64,000 nucleotides of DNA from JACTOJ01 sp032335695 (GTDB lineage: Bacteria > Bacillota > Clostridia > Clostridiales > Clostridiaceae). The position numbers and the translations under genes are program-made. The stretch covers positions 186,001 through 250,000 of the forward strand of contig NZ_JACTOJ010000005.1 in NCBI RefSeq assembly GCF_032335695.1, given 5' to 3'. This document shows, piece after piece, positions 9,012-17,653 of the stretch (positions are counted from its first letter, which is position 1; every line of letters begins with the position of its first letter). The notes below the pieces were generated by a model. The model ran no database searches, was not told the origin of the DNA, and worked only from the letters and a program-made list of their open reading frames with translations.

Positions 9012-9245
9012 GTTTCACCTCAAAATTTATTTTAATATTTCACCTTAGTAAGAAATATTTTATATTGAATTATAGCCATTAGACTTTAAAAATAATCATA
9101 ATAATAATTTAATTTTAAAATCTAAAATTATTTTATTCGAATCACTTCATAAAAATAATTATGTTAAGAATTTATAATATTATTGATTAATTTTAAAAAA
9201 ATAGTCAATTATTATAATATTTAAAGACGATAATGAGGTGTAAAA

Positions 9246-10766
9246 ATGTCTGTAAGAATTTTAAGTTCAACTTTTAATGGTATTAATGGAATTCCTGTAT
9301 TTGTAGAGGTTGATGTGAACAGAGGGTTACCTTGTTTTAATATTGTTGGGCTAGCTGATACTTCTGTCAAAGAAGCAAAAGAAAGGGTAAGATCAGCTAT
9401 AATCAATTCTGGATATGAATTTCCTTTGGGGAGAATTACGGTAAATCTTTCTCCTGCTGATATTAGAAAAGAGGGATCACTTTTTGATCTTCCCATAGCC
9501 TTAGGAATATTGAGTGCAACTAACCAAGTTCGGTATAAAGAAAAATATATGATCATAGGTGAACTATCGCTAAGCGGAGATATAAACAAAATAAATGGGG
9601 CTTTGCCCATTGTAATCTCAGCTTTAGAAAAAGATTCCTATAATTTTATTATCCCTGAATCTAACGAATGTGAATGTGCCGCAGTAGAAAATGATAATAT
9701 TTTTGTCTTTTCCACCCTTACTGATGTGATTAATTTCTTTAATCACGGCTGCATTCATAGCCTAAAAAAGCATAATTCATATAAAAATTATGAAGAAACA
9801 TATATCGGTGATTTTGCAGATGTGAAAGGACAAAATTCCTGCAAAAGGGCCTTTGAAGTAGCCGCAGCGGGTCACCATAACATGATTATTTTTGGTCCTC
9901 CAGGATGCGGAAAATCCATGCTTTCTAAGAGATTACCATCCATATTGCCAAAGCTCACCAGAGAAGAAGCATTAGAAATAACTAAAATTTATAGTATAGC
10001 TGGATTACTAAAAGAAAATGAAGGACTTGTTAATAAACGACCATTTCGTTCTCCACATCACACTTCTTCTACGGTGTCAATAATAGGCGGAAGCTCAAAA
10101 TTACTTCCTGGGGAAATAACCTTATCTCATAATGGAATATTATTTTTAGATGAATTCCCCGAATACGAAAGAAGAGTTATAGAAGCTCTACGAGAACCCT
10201 TGGAAGAGAAAAAAATTACTATTACAAGATCAGTAGGAACAGTATGCTACCCTGCAAATTTTATGCTCATATGTGCTTTAAACCCATGCCCGTGCGGCTT
10301 TTATGGCAGCGGAATCAAAGAGTGTAATTGCAGTGACTCTGAAAAAAGGAAGTATCTCTCAAAACTTTCAGGACCTTTTTTGGATAGAATTGATATATTT
10401 TCTTTTGCTCAATATCAAAAATATAAAGATATTATATGTACAAATCCAGAAGAAACATCTTCTTTAATTAGGTCACGAGTTGAATATGCTAGAGAAATAC
10501 AGCAAAAAAGATTTAAAGATGATATTTTTTTATGCAATAATGATATGAATGAGAAAAGTATAAAAAAGTATTGTAAACTAACTAGCTCAGCTGAAAATAT
10601 ACTGGAAAAGTTCTTCAATAAATATCCATCGAGTACTCGAGCTTATATAAAAATTTTGAAACTATCAAGAACTATTTCCGATATGGAGGAAAGCAATTTA
10701 ATTCATTCCAAGCATATAACTGAGGCTATAAAATATAGGCAATTTATTAATAACGAAGTAATTTAA
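9246..10766 (+). CDS. comM: YifB/ComM family magnesium-chelatase-like AAA+ ATPase
   Basis: 506 aa on the plus strand, opposite to its neighbours. The N-terminal ChlI-like domain (1-170, with VGLADTSVKEAKERV) precedes an AAA+ core with Walker A GPPGCGKSM (about 218) and Walker B ILFLDEFPEY. The C-terminal part has the CPCGFYG motif typical of the family. ComM proteins act as hexameric helicases that help branch migration of transforming DNA; that role is known from other bacteria and inferred here. The ATG follows GAGGTG. A bidirectional hairpin ends the gene. Confidence 0.92.
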   Translation: MSVRILSSTFNGINGIPVFVEVDVNRGLPCFNIVGLADTSVKEAKERVRSAIINSGYEFPLGRITVNLSPADIRKEGSLFDLPIALGILSATNQVRYKEKYMIIGELSLSGDINKINGALPIVISALEKDSYNFIIPESNECECAAVENDNIFVFSTLTDVINFFNHGCIHSLKKHNSYKNYEETYIGDFADVKGQNSCKRAFEVAAAGHHNMIIFGPPGCGKSMLSKRLPSILPKLTREEALEITKIYSIAGLLKENEGLVNKRPFRSPHHTSSTVSIIGGSSKLLPGEITLSHNGILFLDEFPEYERRVIEALREPLEEKKITITRSVGTVCYPANFMLICALNPCPCGFYGSGIKECNCSDSEKRKYLSKLSGPFLDRIDIFSFAQYQKYKDIICTNPEETSSLIRSRVEYAREIQQKRFKDDIFLCNNDMNEKSIKKYCKLTSSAENILEKFFNKYPSSTRAYIKILKLSRTISDMEESNLIHSKHITEAIKYRQFINNEVI

Positions 10767-10818
10767 TATAACAAATAGTCTGTTGCATAATTCATAAAAG
10801 TCATAAATAATACGAAAA

Positions 10819-10861
10819 CCATGCATAATAAATAGGGATATAACCCATCTATTTTGCATGG
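10819..10861. terminator. bidirectional terminator between comM and methyltransferase
   Basis: CCATGCA (819-825)/TGCATGG (855-861) continue inward as an imperfect AAATAGGG/CCCATCTATTT stem. Both sides have short A- or T-rich tails, so it can serve the two converging genes. Confidence 0.7.
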
Positions 10862-10877
10862 CTTTATTGGTATTGCA

Positions 10878-11687
10878 CTAATAGCTATTTTTTGCAGATA
10901 GAGTAAAAGTCTTAGGTATTCCTCTATCAAAAACTTCAGAAGATAAATTTGGTTCTTCCTCTAAAGACTTTATCACAAATCCAGCACCAGCAGCTGCTGT
11001 TATTATTTCTCCAAGATTCCACCTTCGGATCAATACCCTCTGCTTTTCCTGCTTGTCATCTAGATACTTTGAAAAAGCTACATTGAGTTCCTGTAAAGTA
11101 GTATCGAAATAATCACCTGTTACTTTATGTTTTCTTGTCTTCGCAGTAGATCCTTTAGAGGAAATTAATTTTGTAGAAACTGGGTGAAAATCTCTTAATA
11201 TAAAGATTCCATCATGCTTTAAAGCCAATTTTGCAATATTAAAAAACGGCTCTAAATCTAAAAAATAATGTAATATCCCCATCTCTGCAAATACTATATC
11301 ATATTGCCCTTTAAGCACATCATCGTTTAACTTAAGAACATCTTCCAAGATATATTCAATTTTTACTCCTGCTTCCTTGGCTAGTTCCATGGCATATTGC
11401 CTGTTTCCATGAGAAAAATCTACTACAGTAACTTCTGCCCCTAGAAGTGCCAATGCAACAGCTTTATTACCGTTAGATCCCATGAGATTAATTATCTTTT
11501 TACCTCTCACATCTCCAAATTTGCTATATAATACTGATAAATGCTTAATGGGATCTTTTTTTATTTTTTCAACAGCTTCCTTAGGAGTCCCGAATCTTCT
11601 CACCCAAGCCTCATAATTTTCTTGATTCCAGGCATTTTCATTCTCATCTACACTTGCTTTAATATTATCTTCCTTCAAATAAATCAT
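10878..11687 (-). CDS. class I SAM-dependent methyltransferase, unknown substrate
   Basis: 269 aa. The central Rossmann domain has the SAM-binding pattern IINLMGSNGNKAVALALLG (about 65-83), the acidic motif VTVVDFS after the second strand, and FAEMGILHYF after the fourth. A C-terminal insertion rich in Lys and Arg precedes the final strand. The substrate cannot be told from the sequence. It follows rnhB by 12 bp and ends at a terminator, so it is the last gene of the rbgA-rnhB unit. I do not recall it as a standard member of this conserved block, so it may be a later insertion. Confidence 0.8.
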   Translation of the reverse strand: MIYLKEDNIKASVDENENAWNQENYEAWVRRFGTPKEAVEKIKKDPIKHLSVLYSKFGDVRGKKIINLMGSNGNKAVALALLGAEVTVVDFSHGNRQYAMELAKEAGVKIEYILEDVLKLNDDVLKGQYDIVFAEMGILHYFLDLEPFFNIAKLALKHDGIFILRDFHPVSTKLISSKGSTAKTRKHKVTGDYFDTTLQELNVAFSKYLDDKQEKQRVLIRRWNLGEIITAAAGAGFVIKSLEEEPNLSSEVFDRGIPKTFTLSAKNSY

Positions 11688-11699
11688 TCCTTTTGTTTA

Positions 11700-12515
11700 T
11701 TACTCTTCCCCTAATATACTTTTTAAAAAAGATTTTCTATGAATTGGTGTTATTCCATATTTTTTTATTGCTTCTATATGTTCTTTAGTTCCATATCCAA
11801 CATTTTTATCAAATCCATATTCAGGATACAATTTACTATATTCTTTCATAAGTTTATCCCTATATACTTTTGCTATTATGCTGGCTGCAGCTATGCTTGC
11901 ACTCTTGGTATCTCCCTTTATTACAGCCACATTATTAACAGTGTACCCTCTTATAGGATAACCGTCAGTAAGTACAAGCTTAGGTGAAACACTTAACCCC
12001 TTAAAAGCTTGTATAAATATATCATTATTACAAAATGCTATACCTTTTTCATCAATACCTATATTGTCCCAAAGTGCTATATTATAACTTTCTGCACTTT
12101 CAATTATAATATCACTAAGATATTCTCGCTTATCTGCCTGAATCTTTTTAGAATCATTCAAGCCAAGAATTACTTCATCTAAATCAGAAATATCATTTTT
12201 TAAAACCACTGCTGCAGCAACAATAGGACCTGCCAATGGTCCTCTTCCAACTTCATCTATTCCTGCTATTACATCAAATTTTCCGAAACTCAAATCAAAA
12301 GAATACATTTTTTTAACTCTTTCAACTTCTTTATTATATTTATTTATACTATTATTAAGTCTTTCTCCTAGCTTATTCACATTTTTTCTTTTGTCTTCTT
12401 TTAGAAAGTTACTAATTTCTTCTACAAATATATCATCATGGAACTGCTTTTCTTTAATTCCATCAACAAACTCCTTTATTTCATTATAGCTTTTGAATTT
12501 TAAATCCTCTATCAT
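11700..12515 (-). CDS. rnhB: ribonuclease HII
   Basis: 271 aa, with an N-terminal extension of about 75 residues before the catalytic domain, as in other Firmicutes RNase HII. It cuts RNA in RNA-DNA hybrids, including single ribonucleotides left by DNA polymerase. The first catalytic motif GIDEVGRGPLAGP starts near residue 84; further acidic residues lie in LNDSKK and the TDGYPI region. It follows rbgA by 18 bp, a common pairing. Confidence 0.95.
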   Translation of the reverse strand: MIEDLKFKSYNEIKEFVDGIKEKQFHDDIFVEEISNFLKEDKRKNVNKLGERLNNSINKYNKEVERVKKMYSFDLSFGKFDVIAGIDEVGRGPLAGPIVAAAVVLKNDISDLDEVILGLNDSKKIQADKREYLSDIIIESAESYNIALWDNIGIDEKGIAFCNNDIFIQAFKGLSVSPKLVLTDGYPIRGYTVNNVAVIKGDTKSASIAAASIIAKVYRDKLMKEYSKLYPEYGFDKNVGYGTKEHIEAIKKYGITPIHRKSFLKSILGEE

Positions 12516-12533
12516 AGAAAATAATCCCCCTAT

Positions 12534-13376
12534 TTAAGGAAGCTCAAGGCATATTCTACCTATCTTCCCTCCTCTAAATTCATCTAATATAATATTAGAT
12601 ATTCTGTTATAATCTATTTTTCCTCCTGATATAACAGCACCTCTTTTAAAAGCAATTTTATCCAGATTCTCTAAAGCATCTTCGCTTAATTCATTAAGTT
12701 TATATCTCTCCATAAGATTTTTGGGATAATTTTTTTCAAGGCGTTTAATAAGCTCTAAAGCTAATTCTTCTACATCCATAATCTCATCCTTTATAGCACC
12801 TGTAAAAGCTAAGTTTAAAGCTACTTCATCATCCTCAAATTTAGGCCATAGTATCCCAGGAGTATCCAAAAGCTCCAGTCCTAACTGAGTTTTAATCCAC
12901 TGCTTATTCTTTGTCACACCTGGTCTATCACCTGTTTTAGCTATATTATTTTTAGCCATTTTATTTATAAAAGAAGATTTCCCCACATTGGGTATGCCAA
13001 CTACCATAGCTCTTGTAACTATATTCATGATTCCCTTATTTTTAAGTCTTTCATGCTTTTCCTTTAGTATCTCGTTTATTACAGGTTTAATATCATTCAA
13101 ACCTTTGCCACTGATACAATTTACTGGTATTGCTCTAACGTCCTGGGATGTTAAGCTTTTGCACCAATCCTTTACAACCCTATCTTCACACAAATCACTT
13201 TTGTTTAGCAATATAATTCTAGGTTTTCCAGCACATATTTTATCTATTTCTGGATTAGCACTAGACCTTATTATTCTAGAGTCTCTTATTTCAATAACAA
13301 TGTCCACTAATTTAAGATTAGCTATAATTTCTTTTTTAGTTTTCAGCATATGACCTGGAAACCAATTTATCTTCAT
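12534..13376 (-). CDS. rbgA: ribosome biogenesis GTPase RbgA (YlqF)
   Basis: 280 aa. This circularly permuted GTPase is needed for a late step in 50S assembly. The permuted order is visible: the G4 motif LLNKSDL (about 55-61) comes before the G1 motif GIPNVGKSSFIN (about 128-139) and G3 DTPG. The N-terminal NWFPGHM motif is diagnostic of the family. It is downstream of rplS but separated from it by a strong terminator, so it should have its own promoter in the 117-bp gap. Confidence 0.95.
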   Translation of the reverse strand: MKINWFPGHMLKTKKEIIANLKLVDIVIEIRDSRIIRSSANPEIDKICAGKPRIILLNKSDLCEDRVVKDWCKSLTSQDVRAIPVNCISGKGLNDIKPVINEILKEKHERLKNKGIMNIVTRAMVVGIPNVGKSSFINKMAKNNIAKTGDRPGVTKNKQWIKTQLGLELLDTPGILWPKFEDDEVALNLAFTGAIKDEIMDVEELALELIKRLEKNYPKNLMERYKLNELSEDALENLDKIAFKRGAVISGGKIDYNRISNIILDEFRGGKIGRICLELP

Positions 13377-13451
13377 TAAATATCACTCCATTTATAATCA
13401 AATATCATTATTATATCAAGATATAATAATTTCATACTTATTAACTATAAC

Positions 13452-13479
13452 AAAAAAATGGGACTGGAAACAGTCCCAT
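13452..13479 (-). terminator. strong terminator after rplS
   Basis: A 9-bp stem ATGGGACTG/CAGTCCCAT with a 3-base loop is followed on the minus strand by seven Ts. Confidence 0.92.
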
Positions 13480-13493
13480 TTCATATTACCTTA

Positions 13494-13838
13494 TTAGATT
13501 AATTCCTTAACCTTAGCAGCCTTACCTACTCTATTTCTTAAGTAGTATAACTTAGCTCTTCTAACTTTTCCTCTTCTTACAACTTCAATCTTTTCTATGC
13601 TTGGAGAATTGATTGGAAAAGTCTTTTCAGTTCCTACACCATAAGCAACTCTTCTTACAGTGAAGTTTTCTCTTATTCCGCCGTTTTGTTTCTTAAGTAC
13701 TGTTCCTTCGAAAACCTGAACTCTTTCTCTCTGGCCTTCTTTTATTCTTACGTGTACTTTGATAACATCTCCTACATTAAAGCTAGGAAGATCGTTACGA
13801 ATCTGTTCAGCTTCTATAGCTCTTATTAATTCATTCAT
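13494..13838 (-). CDS. rplS: 50S ribosomal protein L19
   Basis: 114 aa, the standard L19 length, with the family motifs FNVGDVIKVHVRIKEG and the C-terminal VRRGKVRRAKLYYLR. L19 sits at the 30S-50S interface. It has its own promoter and a structured leader, and is flanked by terminators on both sides, so it appears to be transcribed alone. Confidence 0.97.
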   Translation of the reverse strand: MNELIRAIEAEQIRNDLPSFNVGDVIKVHVRIKEGQRERVQVFEGTVLKKQNGGIRENFTVRRVAYGVGTEKTFPINSPSIEKIEVVRRGKVRRAKLYYLRNRVGKAAKVKELI

Positions 13839-13850
13839 TGTGCATTCCCT

Positions 13851-13945
13851 CCTTAATCAATTTAACGTTCATACCATGAAATACGATAGAGGAACGTTCG
13901 TACTAGCACAAACTAGATTTTAACATATTATTTTATTATTATCAA
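13851..13945 (-). promoter_or_regulatory. rplS promoter and L19-type leader
   Basis: Minus-strand TTGATA (13940-13945), a 17-bp spacer and TAAAAT (13917-13922) make a good promoter. The leader of about 60 nt contains a stem AACGTTC (892-898)/GAACGTT (864-870) enclosing a second small hairpin, just before the GGAGGG site. Position and size fit the L19 leader RNA known upstream of rplS in Firmicutes; I could not test it against that model. Confidence 0.6.
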
Positions 13946-13980
13946 CATAATATTATATTATTTTTAAACTTTTAACTATG

Positions 13981-14015
13981 TTTTAAATCAGTGTTGATTT
14001 TTCACTGATTTAAAA
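13981..14015 (-). terminator. terminator after trmD
   Basis: A perfect 13-bp stem TTTTAAATCAGTG/CACTGATTTAAAA with a 9-base loop, 10 bases after the trmD stop. The closing Ts are part of the stem, so it may work in either direction. Confidence 0.75.
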
Positions 14016-14025
14016 CCACCTTTTA

Positions 14026-14742
14026 TTAGTCCTCAAGGTTTTTAATAAGTTTCTTGTCCTCAGAAGTAAGATGAATTTGTTTAAACAAATCCACCCTCCT
14101 ATCCCTAGTTATTATAAGAGATTTTTTTCTGCGCCATTTTCTTATATTTTCATGGTGACCTGAAAGCAAAACCTCTGGTACCTTATGTCCTTCAAAAATT
14201 GGTGGTCTTGTATATTGAGGATATTCTAAAAGCCCCTCATAAAAAGATTCATCCTTAAAACTTTCATCATTAGATAATACGCCGGGAATAAGTCTGCAAA
14301 TGCTATCAACAATAGGAATACAGGCATTTTCTCCTCCTGTAAGAACAAAATCTCCAAGAGATATTTCCATATCAATATACTCATAAGCTCTTTCGTCAAT
14401 TCCTTCATAATGGCCGCAAAGAAATATCAATTCACTTTCTAGACACAGATCTTTAGCTATCTCTTGATTAAAGGTTTTCCCTCTTGGCCCTAAAAAGATA
14501 ACTTTTCCCTTATTATTTTCTTTTACGTGTTTTATGGTATCTACCACTGGTTGAACAGCCATTACCATTCCTGCTCCCCCTCCATAAGGGTAATCATCAA
14601 CCTTTCTGTGCTTATCTAATGTAAAATCTCTAATATTTACAGCTTCTATATTAATTATCCCTTTTTCTATAGCCTTTCCCATTATACTGTGATTAAATAT
14701 TTCAAACATTTCCGGAAACAATGTAAGTATACTAATCTTCAT
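14026..14742 (-). CDS. trmD: tRNA (guanine-37-N1) methyltransferase
   Basis: 238 aa. TrmD is a SPOUT-fold, knotted SAM enzyme that methylates G37 beside the anticodon and prevents frameshifting. The N-terminal ISILTLFPEMF and the knot region GHYEGIDERAYEYIDMEISLGDFVL (seen here in part) are characteristic. The ATG at 14742 is chosen because GAGG lies 9 bases upstream. It overlaps the end of rimM by 11 bp, indicating translational coupling. Confidence 0.96.
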   Translation of the reverse strand: MKISILTLFPEMFEIFNHSIMGKAIEKGIINIEAVNIRDFTLDKHRKVDDYPYGGGAGMVMAVQPVVDTIKHVKENNKGKVIFLGPRGKTFNQEIAKDLCLESELIFLCGHYEGIDERAYEYIDMEISLGDFVLTGGENACIPIVDSICRLIPGVLSNDESFKDESFYEGLLEYPQYTRPPIFEGHKVPEVLLSGHHENIRKWRRKKSLIITRDRRVDLFKQIHLTSEDKKLIKNLED

Positions 14743-15229
14743 AATTCCATACCTCAACAGGCTTTATAAGAATTTCTTCCTTTTCAATGTCTATATTCAA
14801 TACCACATCCGCTATAGCTGGAATTAAAATATCTTTTTCACCTTTTATCCAATACACATCGTTGCTGCCAGTGAATACAACTTCGTCCACCTTACCAATT
14901 AATTTTCCATTGGTATCTATAACCTTACAGCCAACTATATCCACTACATAATACCTTCCTTCTGGAAGTTTAGTGGCATCTTCTCTATTAACTGTAAGAT
15001 AACTTGACTTCAATTCATTGGCCTGTTCCATAGTGTCTATGCCCTCAAGTTTTAATATTACCTTATCACTTTGAAGCTTAACCCATACAACCTTTCTCTC
15101 TATATCATTTACAAAAACTCTCTTTAATTTCTTGAATCTTTTTATATCATCTGTAAGTGGATATATTTTTAATTCACCTTTAACTCCATGAGTATTTATT
15201 ATTTGACCAATAGTCAGTATATCTTTCAT
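14732..15229 (-). CDS. rimM: 16S rRNA processing protein RimM
   Basis: 165 aa. RimM binds S19 and helps mature the 30S head. The N-terminal domain begins TIGQIINTHGVKGELK, and the C-terminal PRC-barrel domain contains VDIVGCKVIDTNG and the DILIPAIADVV motif. The ATG at 15229 follows GAGGTG, in preference to an ATG at 15241 overlapping that site. It is coupled to trmD in the usual rpsP-khpA-rimM-trmD order. Confidence 0.96.
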   Translation of the reverse strand: MKDILTIGQIINTHGVKGELKIYPLTDDIKRFKKLKRVFVNDIERKVVWVKLQSDKVILKLEGIDTMEQANELKSSYLTVNREDATKLPEGRYYVVDIVGCKVIDTNGKLIGKVDEVVFTGSNDVYWIKGEKDILIPAIADVVLNIDIEKEEILIKPVEVWNYED

Positions 15230-15293
15230 AATACACCTCATTGTTATATATATTTAGGTAAGAAAAAGAGCTAGGAATCTCCTAACTCTAATT

Positions 15294-15521
15294 CTATATT
15301 ATTTCAACCACTACTCGCTTATTTTCTTTAATAGCAGCTGCCTTGACCACAGTTCGTATAGCTTTTGCTATTCTTCCCTGTTTGCCAATAACTTTTCCCA
15401 TATCATCAGGTGCAACTTTTAGTTCAAGAATAATTGACTGCTCTCCAACTATTTCATTAACAATCACTTCATCAGGATTATCAACAATAGCTTTAGCTAA
15501 AATCTCAACTAGTTCTTTCAT
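15294..15521 (-). CDS. khpA: KH-domain RNA-binding protein KhpA
   Basis: 75 aa consisting almost only of one KH domain with the GKQGRIAKAIRTV RNA-binding loop (about residues 46-58). In Gram-positive bacteria KhpA pairs with KhpB (Jag) and affects cell elongation and RNA metabolism. It sits between rpsP and rimM. No clear ribosome site precedes its ATG; the only AAGG lies in the loop of the hairpin just upstream. Confidence 0.93.
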   Translation of the reverse strand: MKELVEILAKAIVDNPDEVIVNEIVGEQSIILELKVAPDDMGKVIGKQGRIAKAIRTVVKAAAIKENKRVVVEII

Positions 15522-15529
15522 AAATATTT

Positions 15530-15553
15530 CTGCATAAAAATAACCTTATGCAG
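15530..15553 (-). promoter_or_regulatory. hairpin in the rpsP-khpA gap
   Basis: A perfect 8-bp stem CTGCATAA/TTATGCAG with an 8-base loop occupies half of the 49-bp gap. It lacks a T-run, so an RNA-stability or translation-control role is more likely than termination. Confidence 0.5.
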
Positions 15554-15570
15554 AATTCACCTCCTAATAA

Positions 15571-15828
15571 CTATTTTGCAAGCTTTTCATTGATTCCGCT
15601 CTTATCAAATAGTCTCTTAACAACGTCGGATGGTTGAGCACCATTCTTTATCCATTTAGCAGCCTTTTCTTCATCAATTTTAACTAGAACTGGCTCAACT
15701 ATTGGATTATAGTAACCTATTTCTTCTATAAATCTTCCATCTCTTGGAGATCTTGAATCTGCTACTACTATTCTATAAAATGGAGCTTTCTTAGCACCCA
15801 TTCTCTTTAATCTTATTTTAACAGCCAT
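15571..15828 (-). CDS. rpsP: 30S ribosomal protein S16
   Basis: 85 aa with the S16 signature VKIRLKRMGAKKAPFYRIVV at the N-terminus. S16 is needed for early 30S body assembly. It follows ffh by 35 bp with a strong GGAGGTG site. Confidence 0.97.
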   Translation of the reverse strand: MAVKIRLKRMGAKKAPFYRIVVADSRSPRDGRFIEEIGYYNPIVEPVLVKIDEEKAAKWIKNGAQPSDVVKRLFDKSGINEKLAK

Positions 15829-15863
15829 TATAAATTCACCTCCTTCAAAGTGTACAATTAATA

Positions 15864-17216
15864 TTACATGAAAGGTAGTTTTCCAAACAAGCCTTTTTTA
15901 GCTGATTTTTGAAACCCCTTCATTTGCTTCATCATTTTTTTCATATTATCATATAATTTCAATAACTTATTTACATCTTGTACAGTATAGCCTGATCCAG
16001 CTGCTATCCTCTTTTTTCTTGAAGGAGAAGAGCTTATGATGCTAGGGCTCAGTCTTTCTTTTTTAGTCATTGAGTGGATTATTGCTTCTGTCTTTTTAAG
16101 TTCCTTTTCTCCTTGGCTAAAATCAGCACCTTTTAATTCCTTAGAATTCATTCCCGGTACCATTTCAATAAGTTTATTTAATGGACCAAGCTTTTTCATT
16201 TGCTTCATGGCACTTAGATAATCTTCAAAGTTAAATTCTTGACTAAGCATTCTTTCTCCAAGTTCTTTAGCCTCTTTTTCATCAATATCAGCTTGAACTT
16301 TTTCAATTAAAGAAAGCACATCGCCCATACCTAATATTCTTTGAGCCATTCTATCTGGATGGAAAACTTCTATATCATTCATTTTCTCACCCATACCTAC
16401 AAACTTTATAGGTTTCTGTGTCACTTCTCTTATGGATAGAGCAGCACCGCCTCTAGTGTCACCGTCCAGCTTTGTTAGTATTACACCGCTTACGTCTAAT
16501 TTATCATTAAAGGTTTCAGCAACATTAACAGCATCCTGACCAGCCATGGAGTCTACCACTAATAGTATTTCATCAGGGTTAGCCACGGATTTAACATTCT
16601 GAAGTTCTTCCATAAGCTCTTCATCTATATGAAGTCTTCCTGCAGTATCTATTATAACTAAGTTATTATCATTTTTTGCAGCATGCTCTAGAGCAGCTTT
16701 TGCTATATCTACAGGATTTACCTTATCTCCCATGGAAAACACAGGAATATCAATCTGCTTTCCTATAACCTGTAATTGTTTTATAGCAGCGGGCCTATAT
16801 ATATCCGCTGCAACAAGCAAAGGACGCTTATTGCTTTTTCTGGATAGGAGTGCAAGCTTTCCTGTCATAGTAGTCTTACCAGCACCTTGAAGCCCTACCA
16901 TCATTATTACTGTAATTCCATTATTTTTGTAATTTAATTTACTTTCACTAACTCCCATAAGATTAGTAAGTTCTTCATTAACTATTTTTATAACCTGCTG
17001 TCCCGGAGTTAAGCTTCCTAGCACTTCATTACCTAGACACTTTTCGCTAACAGTGCTTATAAATTTTTTAACAACTTTAAAGTTTACATCAGCCTCAAGT
17101 AAAGCTAGCTTTACTTCTCTCATGGCTTCTTTTATATCGCTTTCTGTAAGCTTTCCTTTACCCTTTAACTTCTTAATTGTGTCTTGCAATCTGGATGCTA
17201 AACCTTCAAAAGCCAT
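15864..17216 (-). CDS. ffh: signal recognition particle protein Ffh
   Basis: 450 aa. Ffh binds signal peptides of nascent membrane proteins and delivers them to FtsY. The NG domain contains GLQGAGKTTMTGKLA (G1, about 106-120), DTAGRLHIDEELM (G3) and TKLDGDTRGGAA (G4). The methionine-rich M domain at the C-terminus (runs of KMMKQM) binds SRP RNA and signal sequences. It follows ylxM by 11 bp, the normal arrangement. Confidence 0.97.
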   Translation of the reverse strand: MAFEGLASRLQDTIKKLKGKGKLTESDIKEAMREVKLALLEADVNFKVVKKFISTVSEKCLGNEVLGSLTPGQQVIKIVNEELTNLMGVSESKLNYKNNGITVIMMVGLQGAGKTTMTGKLALLSRKSNKRPLLVAADIYRPAAIKQLQVIGKQIDIPVFSMGDKVNPVDIAKAALEHAAKNDNNLVIIDTAGRLHIDEELMEELQNVKSVANPDEILLVVDSMAGQDAVNVAETFNDKLDVSGVILTKLDGDTRGGAALSIREVTQKPIKFVGMGEKMNDIEVFHPDRMAQRILGMGDVLSLIEKVQADIDEKEAKELGERMLSQEFNFEDYLSAMKQMKKLGPLNKLIEMVPGMNSKELKGADFSQGEKELKKTEAIIHSMTKKERLSPSIISSSPSRKKRIAAGSGYTVQDVNKLLKLYDNMKKMMKQMKGFQKSAKKGLFGKLPFM

Positions 17217-17227
17217 GTCTAACCTCC

Positions 17228-17575
17228 CTATAATACCATATTAATTTTTTCTTTTATTTCATTAATAATATTCTTTTTTTCAAGTCTATCTTCAATCTGC
17301 TCTAGCTTATCCAGTAATTCAAAAGAACTTTTTTTTAATTTTTTAATTTCTTTAGAATTTTTTATAAGCTTTAGCTTTTCTTCGTATGCAGTGAGCTGCT
17401 TATTACATCTCTTGATAATATCATGTATTGCCTGCCTACTGGTACTTGTTATTTCACTTATCTCTGCTAAGGACAAGTTTTCGTTATAATACATGTCAAG
17501 AATATTAAATTGTTTATCTGTAAGTAACGAACCGTAAAAATCTAATAACAAAGATCCTTCTACAATATCTAACAT
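17228..17575 (-). CDS. ylxM: YlxM/p13-like helix-turn-helix protein
   Basis: 115 aa. The N-terminal half resembles sigma-70 region 4, with a helix-turn-helix around LAEISEITSTSRQAIHDIIKR; the C-terminal half is a lysine- and glutamate-rich coiled coil. Family members are encoded directly upstream of ffh and have been proposed to modulate SRP. The adjacency is seen here; the function is not established. Confidence 0.88.
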   Translation of the reverse strand: MLDIVEGSLLLDFYGSLLTDKQFNILDMYYNENLSLAEISEITSTSRQAIHDIIKRCNKQLTAYEEKLKLIKNSKEIKKLKKSSFELLDKLEQIEDRLEKKNIINEIKEKINMVL

Positions 17576-17609
17576 ATTATCACCACAACATAAAATATAA
17601 TATCAGAGT

Positions 17610-17651
17610 ATTTTATAGCTGTCAAGTATTTTTACTTAACAGCTATAAAAT
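17610..17651 (-). terminator. terminator after ftsY
   Basis: A perfect 13-bp inverted repeat ATTTTATAGCTGT/ACAGCTATAAAAT with a 16-base loop lies just after the ftsY stop. It should separate smc-ftsY from ylxM-ffh. Confidence 0.75.
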
Positions 17652-17653
17652 AA

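Noticed and set aside
9012..9245. Regulatory RNA between yraN and comM
   Set aside because: Only AT-rich DNA with loose repeats; a TATAAT at 9213 lacks a suitable -35 box.
9221..9610. 129-aa minus-strand frame at the start of comM
   Set aside because: It is the reverse complement of the conserved comM N-terminal domain and has no ribosome site or family match.
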